Positions 1 to 7,426 of a stretch of 36,402 nucleotides of DNA are shown here, one piece after another. How positions within the stretch are numbered: the stretch's first letter is position 1; each line of letters begins with the position of its first letter. This DNA is from Bryobacterales bacterium (GTDB lineage Bacteria; Acidobacteriota; Terriglobia; Bryobacterales; Bryobacteraceae). Made by a program: the position numbers and the translations under genes. Under the pieces are notes generated by a model, which was not told the origin of the DNA, did no database searches, and saw only the letters and a list, made by a program, of their open reading frames with translations. Where the stretch lies: positions 1 to 36,402 of the forward strand of contig JADZAF010000224.1 of assembly GCA_020852755.1 (NCBI GenBank), written 5' to 3'.

Positions 1-804
1 ACCATCACCCATGCGACTCCGGCTGCCTTCGGAGCCCACCTGGCCAACCGGAACTGCGAGACCACCATCGCGGGGCAGTACATCCTCCAGACCCGTCCGG
101 ACGTGCTTCTGGGCGGAGGCCAGACCCCATTCAAGCCCTCTGCCCCCGACGTCTGTGGGGGCACCGGCGACTTCATCACCATCGCCCAGGCCACCGGCTA
201 CACCTACGTGGACACCAAGGCGGCCATGGACGCGGCCGTCTCCGGGGGAGTCTCGCGGATTCTGGGCCTGTTCGCCAAGAAATCCCTGAAGCCCGAGTAC
301 CAGCGCGTTCCCGGGACCACCGAGCCCCGGCTGCCGGAAATGACGGCCGCGGCGTTGAAGATCCTGGAGCGCAACCCGGCCGGCTTCTTCCTGATGGTGG
401 AGGGCTCGCTGATCGACTCGGGAAACCACGCCGAAGACCTCGACTATCAGTACGGCGAGATGGTGGCCTTTGACGAAAGCGTCAAAGTCGTGCTCGACTG
501 GATCAACGCCAGCTGGGAACGGCGGCTGGACACGCTGCTCATCGTCATCCCCGACCATGAAACGGGCGGATTCGCAGTGAAAGGCGACGGCCCCAAAGGC
601 GGCGAACTGCCCGGGCAGGGGTTGGGGCCGTTTCTCCCCGGATGGGTATTCACCCTCATTCCGGGCGACCCGGCGGACTTTGAATCGCATCACACCGGGG
701 GCGACGTGGTGATCTGGAGCCAGGGCCCCGGATCTCCTGCGCTGGGCCGGGCCATCGAAAACACCTTCGTGTACCAGGTGGTGACCAGCGCCCTGAAGCC
801 CTAA
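1..804 (+). CDS. Alkaline phosphatase family protein (5' truncated by window edge)
   Basis: The frame is open from base 1 and ends with TAA at 802-804, so 267 residues of the C-terminal part are visible; the start and the phosphoserine motif lie outside the window. The product should be a periplasmic or secreted phosphomonoesterase that releases inorganic phosphate using two Zn and one Mg ion. Visible family motifs, numbered from the first visible residue, are THATP (4-8; the His sits where E. coli PhoA has Asp153, as in mammalian enzymes), MVEGSLIDSGNHAED (132-146; Glu, Asp and His metal ligands), IPDHETGG (183-190) and HHTGGDV (230-236; final Zn-ligand His). Everything expected of the second half of the family is present. 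The gene is followed by a GC-rich hairpin. Family assignment is very secure; substrate and export route cannot be judged without the N-terminus. Confidence 0.95.
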   Translation, partial: TITHATPAAFGAHLANRNCETTIAGQYILQTRPDVLLGGGQTPFKPSAPDVCGGTGDFITIAQATGYTYVDTKAAMDAAVSGGVSRILGLFAKKSLKPEYQRVPGTTEPRLPEMTAAALKILERNPAGFFLMVEGSLIDSGNHAEDLDYQYGEMVAFDESVKVVLDWINASWERRLDTLLIVIPDHETGGFAVKGDGPKGGELPGQGLGPFLPGWVFTLIPGDPADFESHHTGGDVVIWSQGPGSPALGRAIENTFVYQVVTSALKP

Positions 805-810
805 GCTGCG

Positions 811-841
811 CCGGCGGGACTGGCCCGCCCGGTCCCGCCGG
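811..841 (+). terminator. GC-rich hairpin after the alkaline phosphatase gene
   Basis: A perfect 10-bp stem (811-820 pairs with 832-841) with an 11-nt loop begins 6 nt after the phosphatase stop codon. There is no T-tract, only a C/T-rich stretch, so it is a candidate transcription end or 3' stabiliser rather than a textbook intrinsic terminator. Confidence 0.45.
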
Positions 842-975
842 AGGCCTCCCCTTGCCTTCCCCTCCGACTCGCCGCTGGATCCCACAACACCGTGATAAGA
901 TGCGAAGCGCCCTTATCGACAGGCGGGCATTACTGCCGCGAACGGCAAACCGATGCCCTTTTTGAAGGCGAAACT

Positions 976-1737
976 ATGAACACCACACGACGCCGTATTC
1001 TCCAGACTGCCGCCGCTTCCGGCCTGGCCGTTCTCAATGCCGCTCCCGGAAAGAGTCAAGCCCAAAAGAAAAAACGCGTTCTGGCTATCCTGGGCGACGC
1101 CTATCATTGCGTGGCGCCTCTCGATGCGGCCCTGGTGGGCAGGTTGCGAAAGGACGGCTGGGAAGCCGTGACCATCATGGACTACGCCGTGCCTTTCAAC
1201 GACTTCTCCAGTTTCGACTTGATCATCATGAGCCGCGAAGCGCACGAGTACGTGAAGTACTTCCGGGATCGTGACGTGAATCCCTCCAAACAGAGAGCCC
1301 TCTGGATCACTCCCGCCCAGGAGCAGAAATTCGAGGATTACGTGAAGGCGGGAGGCAAGCTGTTTCTCTACCACGATGGCATCGGCTTCTATCCCAAGGG
1401 CGGCCCGGTCTCGCGAGTGGCCAAGGCATTCTTCATCCGCCATCCCGCCATCGTGAACATCGAGGTGAAACCCACCGGAAAACTGCCCGAACTTACCCGC
1501 GGCATCGAGCCGTTCACCGTGGCGGACGAGGAATACGAACTGGAGATGGACGAGAGCCAAACGTCCGTATTCATCGAGAGCCGCTCTCCCCAGCACGGGC
1601 GCTTTCCGCAGGGCTGGGCTCACAGCTATGGAAAAGGCAAAGTGGCGGTTTTCATTCCCGGCCACAACACTCAGACCATTTCCCACCCCATGGTGCAGCG
1701 CGTAATCCAGAACGTAACCGCCTGGCTGGTGGGCTGA
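976..1737 (+). CDS. ThuA-domain protein with Tat-type signal peptide
   Basis: This is a 253-residue protein. The ATG at 976 was chosen because a GAAGG Shine-Dalgarno-like stretch lies just upstream (964-968) and because it puts a Tat-like leader at the N-terminus: TTRRRILQTAAASG followed by a short hydrophobic stretch, with likely cleavage after SQA near residue 29. The remainder resembles the ThuA-like (trehalose utilisation) glutamine-amidotransferase fold. It opens with RVLAILGDAYHC, has strand-turn motifs such as FDLIIMSREAHEY and GGKLFLYHDGIGF, and ends with GKGKVAVFIPGHNTQTISHP. ThuA-fold proteins occur with sugar catabolic genes and their biochemical role is poorly established. A canonical nucleophile Cys-His pair is not obvious, so amidotransferase activity is not implied. 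It stands alone between two hairpin-containing gaps. Family call is good; function unknown. Confidence 0.8.
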   Translation: MNTTRRRILQTAAASGLAVLNAAPGKSQAQKKKRVLAILGDAYHCVAPLDAALVGRLRKDGWEAVTIMDYAVPFNDFSSFDLIIMSREAHEYVKYFRDRDVNPSKQRALWITPAQEQKFEDYVKAGGKLFLYHDGIGFYPKGGPVSRVAKAFFIRHPAIVNIEVKPTGKLPELTRGIEPFTVADEEYELEMDESQTSVFIESRSPQHGRFPQGWAHSYGKGKVAVFIPGHNTQTISHPMVQRVIQNVTAWLVG

Positions 1738-1900
1738 GCACAACCGCTTACTTGGGAATCATCCTCGCCCCGCGTTCTGGCCGGAGACGGGGAGACCCGT
1801 GCATGCCGGGCCGACTCCGGGCTTCCCACCCCTGGTTCGCCAGTCACGGCCCGGTATGCGCCGTTTCCCGCTTTTCCGTGCCGCTGCCGGCACAGAGCGG

Positions 1901-2731
1901 TTAATCCGCCTGGACCCCCTGAATACTCCGGGCCGTGTTCTTCGCCTGCTGGAACTGGCCGGTGCTGTACCCGTAGCGGCCGCTGGGAATGTACCGGATC
2001 TCCGCTTCCACCAGCCGCACCCGGTTGCCGGGGCTGGGGTGCGAGGACAGGAATTCCGGCGCCCGGGCGCCGCCCTGGGCCTCCAGTTTCTCAAAGAACC
2101 GCGCACTTTCAATCGGGTTGTAGCCCGCCGAAGCCATTATCCGGGCGCCGAGCGCATCGGCCTCGCGCTCGGCGTCGCGGGAGTACTTCAACAAGACGGA
2201 TTGCGCCCCGAGGCCGATGCCCAGTTGCGCCAGCTGGCCAGCCACGCCGCCGTCGATGACACCGGCAGCCAGGGCCGCCGGCAGTTGCACCAGGTTGGCC
2301 TTCGAGGCCTGGCTCGTGCCGTGCCGTAGTGCCACATGGGCCATTTCGTGGGCCAGCACGCCGGCCAGTTGTGCTTCGTTGTCCGCCGCCTCGATCAACC
2401 CCTTGTTGACGTATAAGGGCCCTCCGGGCAGGGCGAATGCGTTGATCTCCTCCTGGTTCAGCACGGTAAAGGTGTAGGGGTAATTCTCGGCGCCCGGCTG
2501 CTGGGCCAGCCGCCGGCCGATCCTGTCCACGTAGTCCTGCAGAAATTCGTTTCGGACCACGGGATACTGTTGGGGAATCTGCCTGGAAAGCTCCCGGCCC
2601 AGTTGAATGTCCTGTTCCTTGGAGAACATGTTGAAGCCGGGCTTCAGCGGCTCGCCAGGCTCACGGGCCGCGCATCCCGCGCCCCCGGCCAAAGCGGCCG
2701 TCATGACACAAAGCAATAGTCTTCGATGCAT
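1901..2731 (-). CDS. M48 family zinc metalloprotease, lipoprotein
   Basis: A 276-residue protein with a strong GGGGAG ribosome binding site before its ATG. The N-terminus is a lipoprotein signal: positively charged MHRR, hydrophobic core, then lipobox AGGAGC with acylated Cys20. The HEMAH zinc-binding motif lies at 128-132, and the third ligand is expected in the AEREAD segment around 187-191, where M48 enzymes carry SRDxExEAD. Other family hallmarks are NAFALPGG (97-104) and the C-terminal SSHPSPGNR. Relatives such as BepA/YfgC and LoiP degrade misassembled outer-membrane proteins in the periplasm, and a quality-control role is the natural inference here. All zinc ligands appear present, so it should be active. 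The gene appears monocistronic; 163 bp separate it from the convergent ThuA gene. Confidence 0.93.
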   Translation of the reverse strand: MHRRLLLCVMTAALAGGAGCAAREPGEPLKPGFNMFSKEQDIQLGRELSRQIPQQYPVVRNEFLQDYVDRIGRRLAQQPGAENYPYTFTVLNQEEINAFALPGGPLYVNKGLIEAADNEAQLAGVLAHEMAHVALRHGTSQASKANLVQLPAALAAGVIDGGVAGQLAQLGIGLGAQSVLLKYSRDAEREADALGARIMASAGYNPIESARFFEKLEAQGGARAPEFLSSHPSPGNRVRLVEAEIRYIPSGRYGYSTGQFQQAKNTARSIQGVQAD

Positions 2732-2938
2732 CTCGTCGCTCCCCTGTCATGGATCAGGCAACTTACGTTCCAGACCTCCGCCGGTGCGGCAGCACACACC
2801 TGGAACTCAGAATAGAGAAGAGAGGCGGGAAGACACCGGGGCGGGCGCTACGCGCAGGAGCAGGGCTTTCCCCGCCGCGCGGTTTGCGCCCGCGCCCCAG
2901 GGCGGCGGACCGGAGAGGACCACCGCATGGAGAATGCT

Positions 2939-3313
2939 CTAGGAACCCTTCTTGGCGGTGAATTCGCGGACCTGCTCGCCGCCCTCGCGCTGCATCCTGA
3001 ACTGGATCTCGTCGCCTGCAACCTTGCCCTTGTACAGCATTTTCATGGAGTTGCCCTGGAATTCGCGCACTACGGCAAAGGAGATCTCGTCCCCGCTGAC
3101 CTTGCCTTCCGAGATCTGCACGTCGGCGCCCCGGAAGCCGCTGGTGGTGCCCGTCAGGGTGTCCCCGCTCTGCTTGAAGTTGAACGTGACCTCACGGGTT
3201 TGGCCGTCCCGGCCGGGCATCTGGGCCTTCCAGACCCCGCTCACGTCGGCGGCCGCCGCGGTTACCGTAAAGAGGGCCAGCGCCACGGCCAGCGCCATCC
3301 ATAGTTTCCTCAT
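2939..3313 (-). CDS. Small secreted beta-rich protein of unknown function
   Basis: A 124-residue protein. The ATG at 3313 is preceded by a consensus AGGAGG, which decides against longer in-frame readings. Residues 1-21 form a Sec signal peptide (MRKLW, hydrophobic A/L/V core, TAAAADV cleavage region). The mature part alternates polar and hydrophobic residues and has internally similar segments, VSGVWKAQMPGRDG, GDTLTGTTSGFRGADVQ, EGKVSGDEISFAV and KGKVAGDEIQFRM. This pattern suggests a small beta-barrel or beta-sandwich in the periplasm. Similar short proteins with a VSGxW start are, from memory, common in Acidobacteria, but I know no assigned function. No cysteines are present in the mature region. 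Real gene, unknown role. Confidence 0.85.
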   Translation of the reverse strand: MRKLWMALAVALALFTVTAAAADVSGVWKAQMPGRDGQTREVTFNFKQSGDTLTGTTSGFRGADVQISEGKVSGDEISFAVVREFQGNSMKMLYKGKVAGDEIQFRMQREGGEQVREFTAKKGS

Positions 3314-3378
3314 TGCATCGATCCTCCTGATATCACTGGATCCTGCCCTCCGGCCTGGCCGGGGCACAGGTATGACGT

Positions 3379-3402
3379 CCCGGCCGCACAGTCCGGGCCG
3401 GG
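3379..3402 (-). terminator. Hairpin between the enolase-superfamily gene and the small secreted protein gene
   Basis: A 7-bp perfect stem (CCCGGCC at 3379-3385 pairing with 3396-3402) with a 10-nt loop lies about 80 nt downstream of the 3481 stop codon on the minus strand. There is no T-tract, so terminator function is a weak inference; the rest of this 167-bp gap shows nothing else recognisable. Confidence 0.25.
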
Positions 3403-3480
3403 AACCGATGTAAGGGCGACGGGCGGCAGACGGAGGTTTCCGGGTGAAAGCTCTTTAATCCAGCCCTGACCGGCGCACCG

Positions 3481-4866
3481 CTACTGGTAGCTCACGCAGT
3501 TGTCGCACCAGTTGCCGTCGTCGTCATAGTGCGGCCACGGTCCGGCTGTGTGATAGCCGCGGATGATGTAGTTGTCGTACATCGGGGTCGGCTCGAAGTA
3601 CCCGGGGTAGCGCAGATGCTTCTTCACGACCTCTTCGTTCAGTTCCACGCCGATGCCCGGCGTGTCCGGGACGGTGATGTAGCCGTCCTTCACGATGGGT
3701 TTCGAAACACCGGTAACCAGGTCGTCCCACCAGGGCATGTCGACCGCGTGGTTCTCCATCACCACGAAGTTGTCCAGGGTGGCGCACATGTGCACGGCCG
3801 CCATGCAGCCCACCGGCCGCCCGGCCATATGGACCGCCGCCTGGATGCCCTTCTTGTGAGCCGCATCGGCGATCCGCTTGGTCTCCCGGATCGCGCCGGA
3901 AGTACCCGGGTCGGGGTGGATCAGGTCCACGGCTTCATTTTCGATCAGCTCGAAGAAGCCCTCTTCGAGCCCGAAGATGTCCTCTCCGGTGAGCACCGGC
4001 GTGCTGGTCGCCTCCTTGATCCGCTTCAGTCCCCGCCAGTTCCGCCAGGGGATCAGGTCCTCGGCCCAGGCCAGCTTGTAGGGCTCGAAAGCCCTGGCGT
4101 AGCGGATCGCGTCCTCCACCGACAGGCGGCCGAAGTGGTCGGCAGCCAGAGGGGTGTCCTGGCCGATGGCTTCCCTCGCCGCGGCGATGTATTCGCACAG
4201 GTACTCCAGGCCCTTGTCGGTGGCCGCGCCGTTGGGGCCGATGGCTCCGGGCCGGTCGGCGACCAGGCGGGTGTAGAGGTCCATTTTGAGGAACGTGAAG
4301 CCCTGTTTCTTCCTCAAGGTGAGGCGGCGGGCGTACTTCTTGATGTCGGTGGTTCCGGTGGTGTCGGCGTAGACCCGGATTTTGTCGCGCTTCTTCTCCC
4401 CCACGAGTTTCCAGGCCGGCACGCCGTAGACTTTTCCGGCGATGTCGTTCAAGGCGATATCGACGGCGCTGTAGCCTCCGCCCATGCGGCCCTGCCCGGC
4501 GTATTGCCGGATGAAGCGCAGCACCCGGTCCACCTCCAGAGGGTTCCGGCCGAGCAGGTGCGCCTTGAGGATCAGAGCATTGCCCGCCCATCCGGCATCA
4601 CGCACCTCGCCCAGCCCGTAGACTCCCTGGTTGGTGTCGATGCGGATGATGGGGTAGTCGTAGTTGGCGGCGATGGTGCAGGCCCGCATGTCGGTGATTT
4701 TGAGCCCGCTGGGGGCCGAGTTCCGGTTGAAGCTGCCCGACGGCCGCTGCTGCGCGCCGGAGGACGGCTCTGTCAACTTGAAGACTCCGGCCAGCGCGCC
4801 CGCGCCGGCCGCCTGCTTGAGTGCTTTGCGGCGGCTGATGAAGGGCGAACCATTGGTATGACGCAT
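3481..4866 (-). CDS. Enolase-superfamily (mandelate racemase/muconate lactonizing type) enzyme with Tat-like signal
   Basis: A 461-residue protein. The ATG at 4866 has AGGAGG 10 nt upstream and begins a Tat-like leader, SRRKALKQAAGAGALAGVF (residues 11-29). The enzyme domain shows three expected acidic metal ligands at the ends of barrel strands: Asp243 in AADHFG, Glu269 in WAEDLIPW and Glu295 in TGEDIFG. Lys194 in FLKMD and the Asp319 (HPDPG)/His346 (AVHMAG) pair match the Lys and His-Asp dyad positions of the mandelate racemase subgroup. Members are mostly sugar-acid dehydratases or racemases acting on alpha-protons of carboxylates, so a sugar-acid dehydratase is the likely role; the substrate cannot be read from sequence. 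Export is unusual for the superfamily but fits other Tat-leader enzymes here. The C-terminus carries a CDNC pair (454-457). A GntR/UxuR-like operator candidate lies upstream. Confidence 0.88.
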   Translation of the reverse strand: MRHTNGSPFISRRKALKQAAGAGALAGVFKLTEPSSGAQQRPSGSFNRNSAPSGLKITDMRACTIAANYDYPIIRIDTNQGVYGLGEVRDAGWAGNALILKAHLLGRNPLEVDRVLRFIRQYAGQGRMGGGYSAVDIALNDIAGKVYGVPAWKLVGEKKRDKIRVYADTTGTTDIKKYARRLTLRKKQGFTFLKMDLYTRLVADRPGAIGPNGAATDKGLEYLCEYIAAAREAIGQDTPLAADHFGRLSVEDAIRYARAFEPYKLAWAEDLIPWRNWRGLKRIKEATSTPVLTGEDIFGLEEGFFELIENEAVDLIHPDPGTSGAIRETKRIADAAHKKGIQAAVHMAGRPVGCMAAVHMCATLDNFVVMENHAVDMPWWDDLVTGVSKPIVKDGYITVPDTPGIGVELNEEVVKKHLRYPGYFEPTPMYDNYIIRGYHTAGPWPHYDDDGNWCDNCVSYQ

Positions 4867-4905
4867 AGATGGATGGCCTCCTGTTCCGGACCTGGAAGTA
4901 ACTCC

Positions 4906-4923
4906 AAATGGTACTACGGATTT
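4906..4923. promoter_or_regulatory. Candidate operator of the enolase-superfamily gene
   Basis: The site AAATGGTACTACGGATTT lies about 40 nt upstream of the start codon. It has matching AAAT/ATTT ends around a TGGTA-TAC core, resembling FadR/UxuR-type GntR operators (TGGTA-N-TACCA). The right half reads TACGGA instead of TACCA, so the match is imperfect. No GntR gene is in the window. Confidence 0.3.
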
Positions 4924-5042
4924 CGTACCGTGTTGTCCGGCAATCGGGTTGAGCGGGGCAGGGCTCCGCACGCCACGGCCCCGCTGAACAAATGAGTGCG
5001 CACGTTCTCAAGGTGCCGCAGTCGGGAACCTGCTCCCCGGCA

Positions 5043-5079
5043 GGGAGACCGGCCAGACGGGCCGCCTGCCCGGTCTCCC
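5043..5079 (-). terminator. Hairpin after the PPC-repeat secreted protein gene
   Basis: A perfect 10-bp stem (5043-5052 with 5070-5079) and 17-nt loop starts 14 nt beyond the minus-strand stop codon at 5094. It lacks a T-tract on the minus strand. Position and perfect stem make it the most likely transcript end. Confidence 0.5.
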
Positions 5080-5093
5080 CGGGTTACTTAGCC

Positions 5094-7265
5094 TCAACGG
5101 ACGGAGAAGCTGGAGGGGTTGCCGAACACCAGGCTGTCCCCAATCACAACGGCGATGGCGAAGGCCACGTTGTCACTGGAAGGCGTGTCCGAGGGGACCT
5201 CGAAGGATACCTCGTACACGCCGATGAGTCCCCGGGCATACACAGCTGAAACGAGCGGCGCGCCGGCATTGTTCACGCCCACAATCAGCGTGTTCATGAC
5301 GGCGGCCTCGCCCGCGGGCCCGCCGGGCTGGTTGGTCCCGACAGGCGGCGAGGTCGGGCCCAGCCCGACGGCATAGGCGCGCAGGATTTCGCCGCGACGC
5401 GCCGGGTTTGCCGGAGTGACGAAGGTGTTGTCCGGCCGGAGCAAAACGGCCCGCGTGCGGCCGTCCGATCCGAGGGTTTCCAGGATGCCGGGACTCACCT
5501 CGCGCAGCGGCGCCGAAGGAGCCGTCAGGGTCACCGCCCCGATGCTCACTTTCACCTGGGTGATGCCGGGCGGAACCTCGAAAGGCACCTGAACCGTCAC
5601 GGACTGCTGTCCGAGCGCGTTGCAGATGTGGTAGATCGGAGCGGGCCAGCCGCCGAAGGAAACCGAGACGTTGGCCAGCCGGAAAGGCAGAGGCCCGAAA
5701 ATCTGATCGGGCGAAACGCATCCCTGCAAGCCGGCCGCGAGGCCGGGTCCTGCGATGGTGGCGATCGAACCCGGCGAGATCCAATCCTTCTGGAATCCCG
5801 CGCCATTGAAGAACTGCAAGGTGCTTTCCCCGCTGTCCAAGGAGGCCTTCAGCGTCCCCTGCGCCGCCACTCCTGTGCTGTACAGGCCGAGCGTGATGTA
5901 GTAGAGGCCAGCCTGCAAAGCAGGCACGGAAGCGGGCGTGATTGTGACCGTCTCGTCGCCGGTTCCGTTCTGTTCGGACTTGTGATCGCAGACCACCCGC
6001 CCGCCGGAAACCTCCGGTTTTGCCCCGAACCGCACGTACAGATCGACATCCGCTCCGGGCGTGGTAGTCACCAACTGGATCACCAGCCGGACCGCGCCTG
6101 AGGGCACCGTCACCTTGTAAGCGCCGGTGGCACTCATCAGGGTAGGCGTGCTGGCGGCGGCCAGCGAGAAGCTGGCTGGGACCCCGAGGGTGAGCGGAAC
6201 CGCGTCGCTCGAAGGCGGGGGTGGAGTAGTCCCCCCGGTGATCGTGGCCGTGACCGTTCCGGAGGCGGCCATCCCGGTGCTGAACAGCCCCAGGGTGATG
6301 TAGTAGGTTCCGGCCTGCAAGGGAGGAGATGAACCGGTGGTAATCGTGACCGTCTCGTTGCCGGTACCGCTCTGGGCGGACTGGAAGTCGGCAACCACCT
6401 CCGGGGCGGACAGCTCGGGCGCACGCCCGAAACGGACGAAAAGGTCTACGTCGGCGGCCGGGGTGGACGTCACGACGCGCACTTCCAGGCGGGAGGAACC
6501 GTGCGGCACGGTCACCTGGAAGGCCCCGGTCTGGGACATCAAGGTCGGAGTGGAAACCGGCTGGAAGTTGAAGCTGGCCGGAACGCCGGAGGTCAGTGTC
6601 ACCGTGCCGCCAGAGGGCGGCGGAGGCGGTGGGGCCGTGCCCCCGCCGGTGATGGTGGCGGTGACCGTTCCGGAAGCCGTAAACCCGGGCGTGTACAATC
6701 CCAGGGTAATGTAGTAGACCCCAGGTTGGAGCCGCGGGGATGTTGTGGTGGTAATGCTGACTAACTCATTGCCGGTGTCATAGGTGTCCGACTTGACGTC
6801 GCAGACCACCTGGCCTCCGGCGAGATCAGGGGGCATGTTGGCCCGCGCGTACAGGTCGACATCCACGTTGGGTGTCGAGGTCACCAACTGGATGTCCAGC
6901 TTGGTGGCGCCGTTGGGGACAGTGATCTGAAAAGCGCCCGTCTGGCTCATCAGCGTGGCCTGGGCTACTGGGCCGATGATGAACGGCGCGGGGACACCGG
7001 ATTGCAGAACCGTCGTCGCCTGGGGCGGAACGGCATCCGCTTCCCGCTCGAAGCTGGTGCTCAAGCTCTTGTCAAGACTGGCTGCCTCGCGTCTTTCGTA
7101 GGTGTACTGCGTGCCTTCATTGGCCATCTGAAGGACGCTGCCGGCGTCCTGCTGGTCGTAGGATCTGTCTCTTGCGGCAGCCGGAACTAAGTCATTTCCG
7201 GCCGGAGCTGCAGTGAGAACGATCAGCAGGAATAAAAGCGGGCGGGATACTTCTTGTAACTTCAT
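5094..7265 (-). CDS. Secreted protein with three PPC-like repeats and a Solibacter-type C-terminal domain
   Basis: A 723-residue protein. The ATG at 7265 follows AGGAG and starts a Sec signal (hydrophobic LLFLLIVLTAAPAG, 10-23). Residues 86-208, 222-345 and 355-478 are three tandem copies of a domain of about 123 residues. Each carries TLMSxTGAF or TLMSATGAY, a DVDLY or DVDLF strand, a GN/GDE turn and YYITLGLY or YYITLGLF. This pattern matches bacterial pre-peptidase C-terminal (PPC) beta-sandwich domains. The copies are joined by Pro/Gly/Thr-rich linkers containing polyproline. Residues about 481-723 (ISPGSIATIAGPGL, PAPIYHI, VQVPFEVPPG, YAVGLGPTSPPV, YEVSFEVPSD) match the Solibacter-lineage C-terminal domain I recall as TIGR03437. 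No catalytic motif is evident. I infer an extracellular or cell-surface binding/adhesive protein; substrate unknown. A perfect TATAAT -10 box lies 46 nt upstream of the start codon. Confidence 0.88.
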   Translation of the reverse strand: MKLQEVSRPLLFLLIVLTAAPAGNDLVPAAARDRSYDQQDAGSVLQMANEGTQYTYERREAASLDKSLSTSFEREADAVPPQATTVLQSGVPAPFIIGPVAQATLMSQTGAFQITVPNGATKLDIQLVTSTPNVDVDLYARANMPPDLAGGQVVCDVKSDTYDTGNELVSITTTTSPRLQPGVYYITLGLYTPGFTASGTVTATITGGGTAPPPPPPSGGTVTLTSGVPASFNFQPVSTPTLMSQTGAFQVTVPHGSSRLEVRVVTSTPAADVDLFVRFGRAPELSAPEVVADFQSAQSGTGNETVTITTGSSPPLQAGTYYITLGLFSTGMAASGTVTATITGGTTPPPPSSDAVPLTLGVPASFSLAAASTPTLMSATGAYKVTVPSGAVRLVIQLVTTTPGADVDLYVRFGAKPEVSGGRVVCDHKSEQNGTGDETVTITPASVPALQAGLYYITLGLYSTGVAAQGTLKASLDSGESTLQFFNGAGFQKDWISPGSIATIAGPGLAAGLQGCVSPDQIFGPLPFRLANVSVSFGGWPAPIYHICNALGQQSVTVQVPFEVPPGITQVKVSIGAVTLTAPSAPLREVSPGILETLGSDGRTRAVLLRPDNTFVTPANPARRGEILRAYAVGLGPTSPPVGTNQPGGPAGEAAVMNTLIVGVNNAGAPLVSAVYARGLIGVYEVSFEVPSDTPSSDNVAFAIAVVIGDSLVFGNPSSFSVR
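5832..7010 (-). repeat. Three in-frame PPC-like repeat units inside the secreted protein gene
   Basis: Units lie at about 7010-6642, 6602-6231 and 6203-5832. The first two are most alike at protein level (shared TLMSQTGAFQ and SGTVTATITGG); the third has diverged (TLMSATGAYK, TLKASL). They look like intragenic domain duplications with linker length varying from about 9 to 13 residues. Confidence 0.8.
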
Positions 7266-7310
7266 TTCAACTCCTGCACTCGGGTGGGCCAGGGTTAGCC
7301 TGCCGGGCAA

Positions 7311-7316
7311 ATTATA
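7311..7316 (-). promoter_or_regulatory. Probable -10 element of the PPC-repeat protein gene
   Basis: On the minus strand this reads TATAAT exactly, in an unusually AT-rich patch (GTATATAATTTG) within otherwise GC-rich sequence, 46 nt upstream of the start codon. A convincing -35 box at 17 bp spacing is not seen (TGTTTT is the nearest). Confidence 0.4.
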
Positions 7317-7426
7317 TACCCCGCTTCGGACCGAAAACAGTTACAAACTCTTCCGACTGCCGCCGGCGGTACTAGCCGGGCTCACCCGTTCACTCGGGAT
7401 GTGGTAGATATAGGGGCGCAAACCCA

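Noticed and set aside
913..1743. 276-residue frame antisense to the ThuA gene
   Set aside because: Starts within the partner gene's 3' end and shows no signal, domain or ribosome binding site; the plus-strand frame carries the Tat leader and ThuA motifs.
3529..4995. 488-residue open frame antisense to the enolase-superfamily gene
   Set aside because: Complementary to a gene with intact catalytic residues; its Val/Asp/Gly-rich composition is typical of reverse-complement frames in GC-rich DNA.
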